The position numbers and the translations under genes are program-made. Of a stretch of DNA of 64,000 bases, positions 54,262 through 62,564 are shown piece by piece. Position 1 is the first letter of the stretch; each line of letters starts with the position of its first letter. Source of the stretch: Blastopirellula marina DSM 3645. GTDB lineage: Bacteria > Planctomycetota > Planctomycetia > Pirellulales > Pirellulaceae. Where the stretch lies: assembly GCF_000153105.1 (NCBI RefSeq), contig NZ_CH672376.1, forward strand, positions 2,145,058 through 2,209,057, given 5' to 3'. The notes under the pieces were generated by a model, which worked only from the letters and a program-made list of their open reading frames with translations, made no database searches and was not told where the DNA came from.

Positions 54262-55076
54262 TATTCCGGGGTCTTCTTTTTGAAGTAACTCAAGTCGATC
54301 CGTCCGTCGCCGATTACCGGCAGCTTACCATTTTTGACCCCTTTGGCTCGCGCAAAATTTCGTGCGGACCAATAGGTGGACAAGCCGTCGTCTCGAATGA
54401 GAAAGACGAGCGAACCTTTGGGGTTGGCTTTGACTTCCGCGAGGGCTTTGGCGAAATCGGGATTGGTGTTCAGTTCATTCGTACGCACCGGCGTCGTTTT
54501 CGCGCCGTCATGAATCACGATTCGCGACTCGTCGCATTCAATAAAGGTTGGATCAAATCCAACGCCGGAGCCGCCGGGCAAAATCGACACTTCCGATTCT
54601 TTGGGGGGCAGCTTGCGATCGGCGATCTCTTTTTCCATCTGGGCGATTTTCTCGCGCTTCGATTTCAGCTCGGACTCCATCTCTTTGATCGATTCCGCTT
54701 CGCCGGCGAGATCGACTTTTGGGCCATCGAGCGAAATTTGCGAGAGCTTGCTTTGCGCCTCATCGAATTTCGCTAACAATTCAGCGAGCCGTTTCTTGGC
54801 GTCCGCCAATTTCTTTTGTTCGGCCGATTGCTCGGATTTGAGCTGGGCCTCTTTCTTTTTCAACTCGGCGTTGAGTTTGGCCAAAGCAGCGTCCGTTTCG
54901 GCAAGTTCGGCCTTCTTTTCTTCGTACTTGATCGCCTGGTCGACGGTATCGTTGTCGAGCGCCTGGACCGCGACCGCAGCGATGATCATCGTTAACGTGC
55001 CGATCACGCAGGCCAGCACGCTAAGAAACGGAAAGAGCGATACGTCATCGCCCCCGTCTTGACTGCGTTTGGCCAT
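54261..55076 (-). CDS. ExbD-like protein lacking the transmembrane Asp
   Basis: A 271-residue protein. Its helix VSLFPFLSVLACVIGTLTMIIAAVAVQ aligns with the ExbD/MotB helix but has no Asp. A coiled coil (about 55-160) and a C-terminal domain follow, in which FLIRDDGLSTYWSARNFARAKG resembles FFVMPDSFEAYVAVRRVSDKA of the neighbour at 53137. A Gly-rich GGSGVGF precedes it. It sits between its Asp-containing paralogue and the ExbB/MotA-like gene. Possibly a structural partner for proton flow; this is inference. Confidence 0.72.
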   Translation of the reverse strand: MAKRSQDGGDDVSLFPFLSVLACVIGTLTMIIAAVAVQALDNDTVDQAIKYEEKKAELAETDAALAKLNAELKKKEAQLKSEQSAEQKKLADAKKRLAELLAKFDEAQSKLSQISLDGPKVDLAGEAESIKEMESELKSKREKIAQMEKEIADRKLPPKESEVSILPGGSGVGFDPTFIECDESRIVIHDGAKTTPVRTNELNTNPDFAKALAEVKANPKGSLVFLIRDDGLSTYWSARNFARAKGVKNGKLPVIGDGRIDLSYFKKKTPE

Positions 55077-56771
55077 TTATCGTTTCCCATTGCGACGTGA
55101 TTTCGCTTTGCCGCCGCCCATGCCAAACCAGCCGCCGCCGTGGGACGGCGCTTCGACCTGCTGAACAACGACCGTTTCGTTGCCAAGTTTGGACAACACT
55201 TCATTCAGGCCGGTCAATCCACGTTCGACGCCAGAGAAGTAGTCTTCCAGTCGTTCCGTCGAAGCAGCGACATTGGCGTTCATCTGGTTCGACGACTGAG
55301 CCGCGACGTTGGCCACCATGCCCAATGTGCTTTGCAACTGCGCTGCGATCTCTTGCATCTGCGTCAGTTGATCCTGCATTTCGGCGCGTTGTTCTTCCTG
55401 CCGGGTCTGCATTTCGCCGGTTTTCGCCTGCATCTGGTCGAGCACCTGAGCGGTAATCTCTTTTTGACCTTCCAGCAGCTTGGCTTGGATATCAGTCCAG
55501 CCTTCGGTCGTTTGCTTCGTGATCGTATGCCCGACCAGCTCGAGCTTCTGAATCCAGACCTCCAGCTCCGACTGCTGCGCGGCCATCGCTTCTTCCACCG
55601 CGCGGCGGAAGATCTTGGTGTCGAGCGGTCCAGTCGGCTCGTTGCCCCCTTCGCGACCATCGTTCAAGCGGCGGAGCAGGTTTTCGTTGCAGTATTCGTC
55701 GACCCAGTTGAGCACCCCTTCTTCACTCTTTTGCAGTGAAGACATGGGGAACTTAATGATCATGCTCATGACCAGCGCGACCAGCGTCGTATTAAACGCG
55801 GTGCCGAGGCCAGAGAACATGGACGTCAAAGAGGTCATCAACTGCGACGGATCATTACCGCCCAGGGCGCCTGCGAGCGACGCGACCGCCAAGCTGATAC
55901 CAAGCACCGTGCCGATAAAACCCATCGTCGGAATCGCCCAGATCAGCACTTTGATCGCGGTGTAGCTTGACGCGACGTTGTTCGAGTCAATTTCGGACTG
56001 CGACGCCATCATCGTCACCGTTTCGGCGGCGTTGCGGCGAACGCGGAAATGCTGCAAGCCGCGCAAAACGCGGTTGATCAAAAAGCTCTCGCCATGTTCG
56101 CCCGGCAGTTGGCGAATATTGTCGACAAAGCGATCAAGCGTATCGAAGCGTATTTCGGGCGAAATATCGGTCGGCAGCACGTCCATCAACAGATAGTCGC
56201 GTTGACGTTTGATCTTGCGATTTTTCTTCCAGAGAATCGCCATCGCCCAAAAGAACATGAACGTGGAGAGGAACTGGATCATCACCCCCTGAAAACCGCC
56301 GGCCAAAAACAGGTCGCCGATGTAGGTTCCCTTCGAAGGCCAAAGGAGGAGCAGGAAGGTCACCGCCGCGAAAAATCCGAAGATGCCAGAACCGACCAGT
56401 CCAACGTCGCTCGGATCGGTGAACTCACCATCCGAAGAGGAGGCTGAGGACGCTGCGGCGGCCGCTTGTCGCGGCGGAGGCGTCGCGGCGCCTTTTTTGC
56501 CCCCGGCTTTGGCGGCTGTTTTGGTCGATAGCGGGTCGGTTTGCAGATTGCCGAGATCGAGTCCGCCTAGCGGGTTGCCTCCAGCGCCGCCGCCGTCATC
56601 GAAGCTCGGAAAGCCAGAAGATTCCAACGGCGGAAGATCCATATCGATCTCCGTCGTATTCGGGATACGGACGCTGGCCTTACAGTAAGGGCAGTTCCGT
56701 TTTTGACCGGCAAGTTCCTGGCGTACTTTAAGCGACTGGCCGCATTGCGGGCATTTAAATTTGAAATACAT
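55077..56771 (-). CDS. ExbB/MotA-like proton-channel protein with N-terminal zinc ribbon
   Basis: A 564-residue protein. A zinc ribbon CPQCGQSLKVRQELAGQ ... CPYC occupies residues 8-30. Membrane helices occur at about 130, 165, 275 and 325. IPTMGFIGTVLGI and GLGTAFNTTLVALVMSM match the ExbB/TolQ/MotA signature. A long coiled coil (about 400-510) precedes the C-terminus. It is followed by two ExbD-like genes, so a proton-driven complex is predicted. The zinc ribbon closely resembles that in the divergently transcribed gene at 57106-58098. Confidence 0.82.
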   Translation of the reverse strand: MYFKFKCPQCGQSLKVRQELAGQKRNCPYCKASVRIPNTTEIDMDLPPLESSGFPSFDDGGGAGGNPLGGLDLGNLQTDPLSTKTAAKAGGKKGAATPPPRQAAAAASSASSSDGEFTDPSDVGLVGSGIFGFFAAVTFLLLLWPSKGTYIGDLFLAGGFQGVMIQFLSTFMFFWAMAILWKKNRKIKRQRDYLLMDVLPTDISPEIRFDTLDRFVDNIRQLPGEHGESFLINRVLRGLQHFRVRRNAAETVTMMASQSEIDSNNVASSYTAIKVLIWAIPTMGFIGTVLGISLAVASLAGALGGNDPSQLMTSLTSMFSGLGTAFNTTLVALVMSMIIKFPMSSLQKSEEGVLNWVDEYCNENLLRRLNDGREGGNEPTGPLDTKIFRRAVEEAMAAQQSELEVWIQKLELVGHTITKQTTEGWTDIQAKLLEGQKEITAQVLDQMQAKTGEMQTRQEEQRAEMQDQLTQMQEIAAQLQSTLGMVANVAAQSSNQMNANVAASTERLEDYFSGVERGLTGLNEVLSKLGNETVVVQQVEAPSHGGGWFGMGGGKAKSRRNGKR

Positions 56772-57105
56772 AAATCTTCAGGAGGGAGCGAATGCTGCGG
56801 AGCGATCCGCGGGGGGAAGAAAAGAGGGCTACACCCTCATGATATGCACTAGTTTTCTAGTTTATGCAACCAAACTGCCAATAACCGGGTGTCAGGATAA
56901 AAAAGAAAAAAGCTAGGGCAACTCTGGCCTAATACCCTTTATTCTGATTTTGAACCTCTTTTTATTCCCAGCTGTCATGGTTTGCCCCTGAAATTTACGT
57001 ATCTAGAAGCGCTTTTGCGTTGGGGTCGACGCACATCCTGTTTGTTGCAAATTCTAGCGCCAACCGAGAAAATAGAGAACGCGTCGGACCCCTTAAGGAA
57101 TTTTC
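56772..57105. other. Divergent intergenic region between two zinc-ribbon genes
   Basis: A 334-base AT-rich gap. Two small hairpins are visible (gaggg/ccctc at 56824-56838; actag/ctagt at 56848-56861). It must hold divergent promoters. No gene or RNA was recognised. Confidence 0.45.
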
Positions 57106-58098
57106 ATGAGTGATATTCGTGTCGTCTGCCCCTGCTGCGGCGTTTCGCTGCGCGCCAAACCTCAATTGGCGGGACAAACGATTCGTTGTCCGAAATGCGT
57201 AAGTCTGGTCCCAATTAAAGGTTCCGAGGAGGATGATTTCGCCCAGCCGGTCGAAGCAGCTTACGACGCGGTCCCCCTGGAAGAAGACAATGTGGGGCGC
57301 ATCTGTCCGAAATGCTCCCATTCGTTGCGCCCCAGCGCTAAATTATGCCAACAGTGCGGTTGGCATCTCGAGCTCGAAACCTACTTTGAGGATTTGAAGG
57401 CCGAGAATCTGATCGTGCGGGAAGAGCCGAAGACGAAGTGGGAAGCCTGGTTCGCCGACCAACTGCACGAATCGACTCGCCCCCGCGATGTCTTAAACTA
57501 TTCGGCGATCGGCGGAGTCGTTCTCACGATCATTTTTCTCGCGGTCGCCCACTTTCGGATGGGCGCTTGGGCACTGCTGACCTTACCGCTGCTCGTCGCT
57601 GTTTGGATCGGTTGGTATCGCATCATGCAGTTGGTCGGACTGCTGCACGATCCAACGCGGAAACGACAATTGGCGAAAGAACAAGCGGAACGTGAAACTG
57701 CAGCGGCTGCGGTCACCCCGGTCAAATCCAGTGCCGGCGTTCGAAGCGGCGCTCCGGTCAGCGGCGCTCCGGTCAAAAGCAACGCGGCGAGTTCGACTGG
57801 CCCCTTAAATTTCGATCTTCCCGACGCCGAGTTGCCAAGCGAGTCAAAGTCTCCACCCAAGCCCAGGCCGACAACGACCACGCCGCAGCGAAAAGTCGTC
57901 CGTCCTGGTTCGACCAGCGCGCCAACGGCAGCCTCAAGTGGGAAATCATCCCCTGCGGCGCGTCCGGCGAAAAGCGAACCGATGCCGCAGCAGGATCGCA
58001 AGCCGGCGTCCCCTGCTCCGCCGGCAGCTAAGCCTGTCGTCGAAAAGCCGCAAAAGCCGAAAGCAGCCGACGACGATTGGCTGAGCGATCTTCTGTAG
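57106..58098 (+). CDS. Zinc-ribbon membrane protein
   Basis: A 330-residue protein with two zinc ribbons: VCPCCGVSLRAKPQLAGQ ... CPKC (about 8-31) and ICPKCSHSLRPSAKLCQQCG (about 65-85). Two membrane helices follow (SAIGGVVLTIIFLAVAHF and WALLTLPLLVAVWIGW), then a basic, Pro/Ala/Ser-rich tail ending DDDWLSDLL. The first ribbon resembles that of the ExbB-like protein at 55077. The ATG has AAGGAA upstream. It is followed 184 bases later by a secretin-like gene on the same strand. Function unknown. Confidence 0.75.
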   Translation: MSDIRVVCPCCGVSLRAKPQLAGQTIRCPKCVSLVPIKGSEEDDFAQPVEAAYDAVPLEEDNVGRICPKCSHSLRPSAKLCQQCGWHLELETYFEDLKAENLIVREEPKTKWEAWFADQLHESTRPRDVLNYSAIGGVVLTIIFLAVAHFRMGAWALLTLPLLVAVWIGWYRIMQLVGLLHDPTRKRQLAKEQAERETAAAAVTPVKSSAGVRSGAPVSGAPVKSNAASSTGPLNFDLPDAELPSESKSPPKPRPTTTTPQRKVVRPGSTSAPTAASSGKSSPAARPAKSEPMPQQDRKPASPAPPAAKPVVEKPQKPKAADDDWLSDLL

Positions 58099-58282
58099 TC
58101 ACTGCTAGCTGCCTAGGTTGTCGGCAAAGGGGGGCGAGAACTTGAGCGATTTCGCCAAGTTCGTGCTGATCGACCTTGTGAGTCCATCACTCGACTCCTA
58201 TACTCCGCCCGAATTATGGACCCAATTGGCTCGCGTTTGCGTGACGCTGACGATCGTTTTCGCGCCGACAAGGATGACGGCT

Positions 58283-59623
58283 ATGATGCGTACTTGGATG
58301 ACAATGCTAACCCTGCTGCTGATTTGCGTCGGCTCGACCTTCGCCCAAGAAGCGGGAAGAGTTAGCTCGCAGTCGACCGCTCGGCCGATTCCCACGGTCA
58401 AACCGCCGTCCCCGCTCAGCGAAAGCGACAAAGCGGCCGCTGCTCCTTTGCCGGCCGTCATCGCCGAAACGCCAGGCGCCGTCGCCAACTCGGCGTGGCG
58501 CAACCCTAACGAAGCGATCAAAACCGCATCGGCTTACTCGTCTGATTCGACGGCGGCGCCGATGTCGTCCGCACCGCGCAGCGAAGCGCTCCCCCCGTCT
58601 GGTTCGCTCTTGAAAGTGAAGAGCGGGCTCAACGAGCTGCCACACGATCAAGGCCAAGTTTGGCGCGACTACGATATTACTCCCTACACCTTACGAGTAA
58701 CTTCGACGTCGAAGCCCGAGCAAGCGATCATCGATTGGATCTTGCGAGAAACCGGCACTGACGTTTGGTTCAGCGAACCGCTGGGTATGCTGCACGCCGA
58801 CAAAAACACGCTGCGAGTCTATCACACTCCAGAGATGCAGCAGATTGTCCGGGACGTTGTCGAAGACTTTGTCGAAAGTCAGGCCGAAGTCAAAACGCTT
58901 GGACTGCGTCTGGTCACCGTGAAAAGCCCCAATTGGCGCCGTCTGGCCTATCGCATGATGCAGCCGGTCTCGGTCAAAACGCCGGGGATCGAAGCTTGGT
59001 TGTTGAGCAAAGAAAATGCGGCTATTTTGCTCGACAGCTTGCGAAAACGGAGCGACTACAAAGAACACCAAGCGGCGAATTTGCTCATCCATAACGGACA
59101 GTCGAGCGCCGTCTCGATGCTCAAGCCGCAAACCTTTATGCGGTCAGTACGGGCAACCGCCGCCTGGCCGGGGTATGAACTGCAAAGCGATCAGATCGAA
59201 GCCGGTTTCTCGCTGGAAGTGAGCCCTCTGCTGGCTCCTGACGACAAGACGATCGATGCGGTCCTCAAATGTAGCGTCGATCAGATCGAAAAATTTGTGA
59301 ACGTCGATATCGACGTGCCGACCGCTACCGGCGGAACGCAAACGATCCAAGTGCAGATCCCCCAAATGGTTAGTTGGCGATTGCACGAGCGGTTTCGCTG
59401 GCCCTCGGATCAGGTGCTTCTGATTAGCTGCGGAGTGGTGGCTCAGCCTGATATGGGGGTCTCCACGGCGGCCTCGTTCCCCCTGTCTCTTTCGCTGCCG
59501 AGCGGCCCGGCCCGAGCTGATGGACTGATGTTTGTCGAATATTTGGGGCCGGCGAAATCGAAACCGGGACAACCGGCGATTACGCCGGACGCGGCTGCGA
59601 TCGATAATCGTGGGCGATACTAA
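58283..59623 (+). CDS. Secretin-like periplasmic protein
   Basis: About 446 residues. A signal peptide (MMRTWMTMLTLLLICVGSTFA) precedes a low-complexity Ser/Pro/Ala region. STSKPEQAIIDWILRETGTDVWFSEP and NTLRVYHTPEMQQIVRDVVEDFV resemble a secretin N-domain. SSAVSMLKPQTF, ELQSDQIEAGFSLEVSPLL and KTIDAVLKCSVDQIEKFVNVDI resemble strands of the secretin core. It lacks most of the long C-terminal region of GspD. ATG 58283 has AAGGA eight bases upstream. It could be a divergent secretin or an outer-membrane assembly partner; family assignment is tentative. Confidence 0.5.
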   Translation: MMRTWMTMLTLLLICVGSTFAQEAGRVSSQSTARPIPTVKPPSPLSESDKAAAAPLPAVIAETPGAVANSAWRNPNEAIKTASAYSSDSTAAPMSSAPRSEALPPSGSLLKVKSGLNELPHDQGQVWRDYDITPYTLRVTSTSKPEQAIIDWILRETGTDVWFSEPLGMLHADKNTLRVYHTPEMQQIVRDVVEDFVESQAEVKTLGLRLVTVKSPNWRRLAYRMMQPVSVKTPGIEAWLLSKENAAILLDSLRKRSDYKEHQAANLLIHNGQSSAVSMLKPQTFMRSVRATAAWPGYELQSDQIEAGFSLEVSPLLAPDDKTIDAVLKCSVDQIEKFVNVDIDVPTATGGTQTIQVQIPQMVSWRLHERFRWPSDQVLLISCGVVAQPDMGVSTAASFPLSLSLPSGPARADGLMFVEYLGPAKSKPGQPAITPDAAAIDNRGRY

Positions 59624-59802
59624 CCCGATTGCGACGGCGAAGACGCTTGAGCTAATCGCGATGGGCTCCGTGTCCCGTCGACACGCTGGAGAAGCGTGTT
59701 TAAAATACAGAACTCTAAGTAATTACACGGTTTGCATCCTGCATCAATCCGGTTGCTGGGGGGACTTTCCCGCCAGCATCCGCATCGTTTAGAAGTTGAG
59801 AT

Positions 59803-61110
59803 ATGGCGGAAGTCGGACAGCGCCGCGTCGTCGTCACCGGATACGGTTGCATCACCCCCTTTGGTAACACGACCGAAGCGGCTTGGGATGGACTATCTTC
59901 TTCTCGAAACGCCGTTGCGCGGTTGAAGAGCTTGCCAGACGACGCGCTGCCAACTCCCTACGGCGCCGAAGCGCTCGCGTTTACCGGTGCGATCGAAGAG
60001 TTTGGACCGCTCGACAAAGCGCAGCAACGCTCGATTCGCAAAAACATCAAAGTGATGTGCCGTGAAATTCAGATGGGAGTCGCCGCAGCGCAACTCGCGA
60101 TCCATCACGCCGAGCTCGCGAGCGGCACGTACGACCCAGAGCGGACCGGCGTCGTTTACGGTTCTGACTACATGATGACGCTGCCTGAGGAATATGCCGC
60201 AGGCGTCAAAAAGTGTGAACGCGAACTGAATGATCGCAACTTTGATACTTGGGCCGGGCTGGGAATGCCCGAGATCAATCCGCTGTGGTTGCTCAAGTAT
60301 TTGCCCAACATGCCGGCCAGTCATATCGCGATTTTCAACGATATGCGGGGGCCGAATAACTCGTTGACGTTGCGTGAATCGTCCTCCAACGCCGCCATCG
60401 GCGAGTCGTATATGACGATTGGTCGCGGCCATGCAGACGTGATCATCACCGGAGCGACCGGCACGCGAGTGCACGAGATGCGTTCGGTTCATACGACTTT
60501 GCAAGAGACGGTCGCAACCGGTGAATTTGCCGGACTCTGCCGCCCTTTTGACAAAAACCGCAACGGCATGGTGCTGGGCGAAGGCTCAGGAGCGTTGGTA
60601 TTGGAGACGCTGGAGCACGCCGAAGCTCGCGGCGCCAAGCCGTTGGCCGAAATTCTGGGGCAAGGGATGTCGACCGTGATCGCCAAAAATGGGGAATCCA
60701 ATCGATGTCAGGCTTTGGCCAATGCGATGCGAGCCGCGCTGCACGACGCCCAACTGTCTCCTGCGGATATCGGCCATATTCATGCGCATGGGCTAGCGAC
60801 CGTTGATAGCGACCAGCAGGAAGCGGCGGCGATTGTGGAGGTCTTCGGCGATGCGGCGAAACAGCCTCCGGTAGTCGCGGCGAAAAGTAGCTTTGGCAAT
60901 CTAGGCGCCGCTGGCGGAGTTGTTGAACTAATCGCCAGTTTGGTCGCGATTCGTGAAAAACAGCTCTTTCCTGTTTTGAACTACGAGACGCCCGATCCTG
61001 CTTGTCCGGTCAATTTGGTTCGTCAGTCGATGCCCGCCCCCCAAGGACCGGTTCTGAATCTCAGTGTGACGCCGCAAGGACAAGCGGCGGTCATCATCGC
61101 CGGCGTCTAG
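59803..61110 (+). CDS. Beta-ketoacyl-ACP synthase homologue lacking catalytic Cys and one His
   Basis: A 435-residue KAS II/FabF-like thiolase-fold protein: VVVTGYGCITPFG at the start, PFDKNRNGMVLGEGSGALVLE in the middle, HIHAHGLATVDSD with the first His (329). The nucleophile Cys of the GP...TACxS motif is Glu192 (GPNNSLTLRESSSN). The second His of the KSxxGH motif is Asn366 (KSSFGNLGAAGG). Both changes predict no condensing activity. Chain-length-factor and KSQ proteins also lose the Cys (usually to Gln), so a decarboxylase or partner role is possible. Standalone, no acyl carrier protein gene nearby. Confidence 0.82.
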   Translation: MAEVGQRRVVVTGYGCITPFGNTTEAAWDGLSSSRNAVARLKSLPDDALPTPYGAEALAFTGAIEEFGPLDKAQQRSIRKNIKVMCREIQMGVAAAQLAIHHAELASGTYDPERTGVVYGSDYMMTLPEEYAAGVKKCERELNDRNFDTWAGLGMPEINPLWLLKYLPNMPASHIAIFNDMRGPNNSLTLRESSSNAAIGESYMTIGRGHADVIITGATGTRVHEMRSVHTTLQETVATGEFAGLCRPFDKNRNGMVLGEGSGALVLETLEHAEARGAKPLAEILGQGMSTVIAKNGESNRCQALANAMRAALHDAQLSPADIGHIHAHGLATVDSDQQEAAAIVEVFGDAAKQPPVVAAKSSFGNLGAAGGVVELIASLVAIREKQLFPVLNYETPDPACPVNLVRQSMPAPQGPVLNLSVTPQGQAAVIIAGV

Positions 61111-61360
61111 AAAGCGTTGGTTCTTTCGTTGTTGCAATCGTTGGCGTAGGCGACTGCTGCGCACGATTTTGTCGTGCGACGGCGAAGAGAGCGTTAGCGC
61201 AATTCTGCCAAGATCAAGCTGGATCTTTCGCTGTCGCCCGGCAGAGGGCGTGTAGAATTGAGCGGATAGGAAATGTTGAGTTGTCAGAGTCAGTTTGACG
61301 TATTTCGTGAAATCTGGTCTGGTATCGCATAATTCGGAATGGATACGGTTTTTATTCAGA

Positions 61361-62491
61361 ATGGAAGATATGTTGGGTTTAAGGTCGTTGCGAGCAGCCT
61401 GCGGATTTTTGCTGCTTTTGCTTGCGCCGATCATGGCGCAGGCCGACGAAATTGCGATTTCGCCTGCGATCTTGGAAGCGACCGAAGCGCTGCGTCAGAG
61501 CGGAGCGAGCGTCAACTATTACGAAAATGCGGAAGGGCAAATGCTCTTCAACGTGAACTTTGTGGATGCCGCCGCGACCGAAGAGAATCTGCGTCACCTG
61601 GTCAAGCTCCCCCATGTCGAGCGCCTCTGGCTCGGCCGTTCGTTCAAGCTGAATGAACGGTCGTGGGAAGCGATCATGCAGTTGCGAGAGTTGGAGTATC
61701 TTTATCTCCATTCGCAGCCGACCGATGACGACATGCGCCAGATCGCGCAATTGACCAATTTGCGGACCTTGCTGATCGACGGGCGCAATCTGAGCAACAT
61801 TGGATTGTGGTATCTCGAGGAACTTCGCTTTCTCGAAAACCTGACGATCCAAAGCGCCAGCTTCGATGGCGACTGCTTTCATTATCTCGCGAACGTTCGC
61901 AGCCTGACCAATCTGACGCTGCAATCGGACAAATTAAAATCAAGTGACCTGGCCGGCTTGGGCGAATTGCCGCAGCTCGAACTTTTGTTTTTGAGCGTGC
62001 AAAGCGTCGATGGCGCCGGTTTCGCCGAGATAGGAAAGCTAACCCATCTGCGAAGTCTCAATCTGCGGAATGTCCGCACGACGGCGGAGCAAATGAAACC
62101 GCTCGCCCAACTGCAAGAGTTGCAGTTTCTGACGATGAACGACAGCAGCATCAAAGGGGGGCTAGGGCCGATCGGCGATCTCCGCGACTTGCATCGACTA
62201 GAACTGGCCAATTCGACGATCCGCGACGAGGATCTCGATTCATTACAGCAACTACCGCTGTTGGCGAACCTCAATCTCGCGCATACGAAAATCACCGACG
62301 CCGGGCTGGTGAAGCTCGGTCAAATGAAGCGGCTCAACACGCTGAACGTCCGCAATACGACAGTGACAAAAGAGGGGTTACAGGCGTTGCAGGGGAAATG
62401 GCCACAGTTGATTATTAGCGCATCGATCAATTTTATCGAGCCGCAAGTGTCGCCTGAGGCAAAGTTGAAGTCGCCAAATTTGAAAGAGTAG
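61361..62491 (+). CDS. Secreted leucine-rich-repeat protein (planctomycete type), first copy
   Basis: About 376 residues. A signal peptide (LRAACGFLLLLLAPIMAQA) is followed by repeats of the planctomycete LRR type, with LxxLxxLxLxxTxITDAGL spacing: LPHVERLWLGRSFKLNE, LTNLRTLLIDGRNLSN, LQELQFLTMNDSSIKGG, LPLLANLNLAHTKITDAG. The ligand is unknown. ATG at 61361 or 61370 possible. The next LRR gene lies 73 bases downstream on the same strand. Confidence 0.8.
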   Translation: MEDMLGLRSLRAACGFLLLLLAPIMAQADEIAISPAILEATEALRQSGASVNYYENAEGQMLFNVNFVDAAATEENLRHLVKLPHVERLWLGRSFKLNERSWEAIMQLRELEYLYLHSQPTDDDMRQIAQLTNLRTLLIDGRNLSNIGLWYLEELRFLENLTIQSASFDGDCFHYLANVRSLTNLTLQSDKLKSSDLAGLGELPQLELLFLSVQSVDGAGFAEIGKLTHLRSLNLRNVRTTAEQMKPLAQLQELQFLTMNDSSIKGGLGPIGDLRDLHRLELANSTIRDEDLDSLQQLPLLANLNLAHTKITDAGLVKLGQMKRLNTLNVRNTTVTKEGLQALQGKWPQLIISASINFIEPQVSPEAKLKSPNLKE

Positions 62492-62564
62492 CGATAATTG
62501 GTGGAGAAGAGGCGCTGGGGCATTCCATGAAAATGGCGGCGTCCTTTTGAGCAGGAGGTTCAAT

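Noticed and set aside
53137..56771. Zorya (ZorAB) defence system
   Set aside because: The MotA-like and ExbD-like proteins fit in outline, but ZorC, ZorD or ZorE-like genes are missing and two ExbD-like genes are present.
61160..61178. Terminator after the ketosynthase-like gene
   Set aside because: A seven-base stem (cgcacga/tcgtgcg) is present but no T-run follows.
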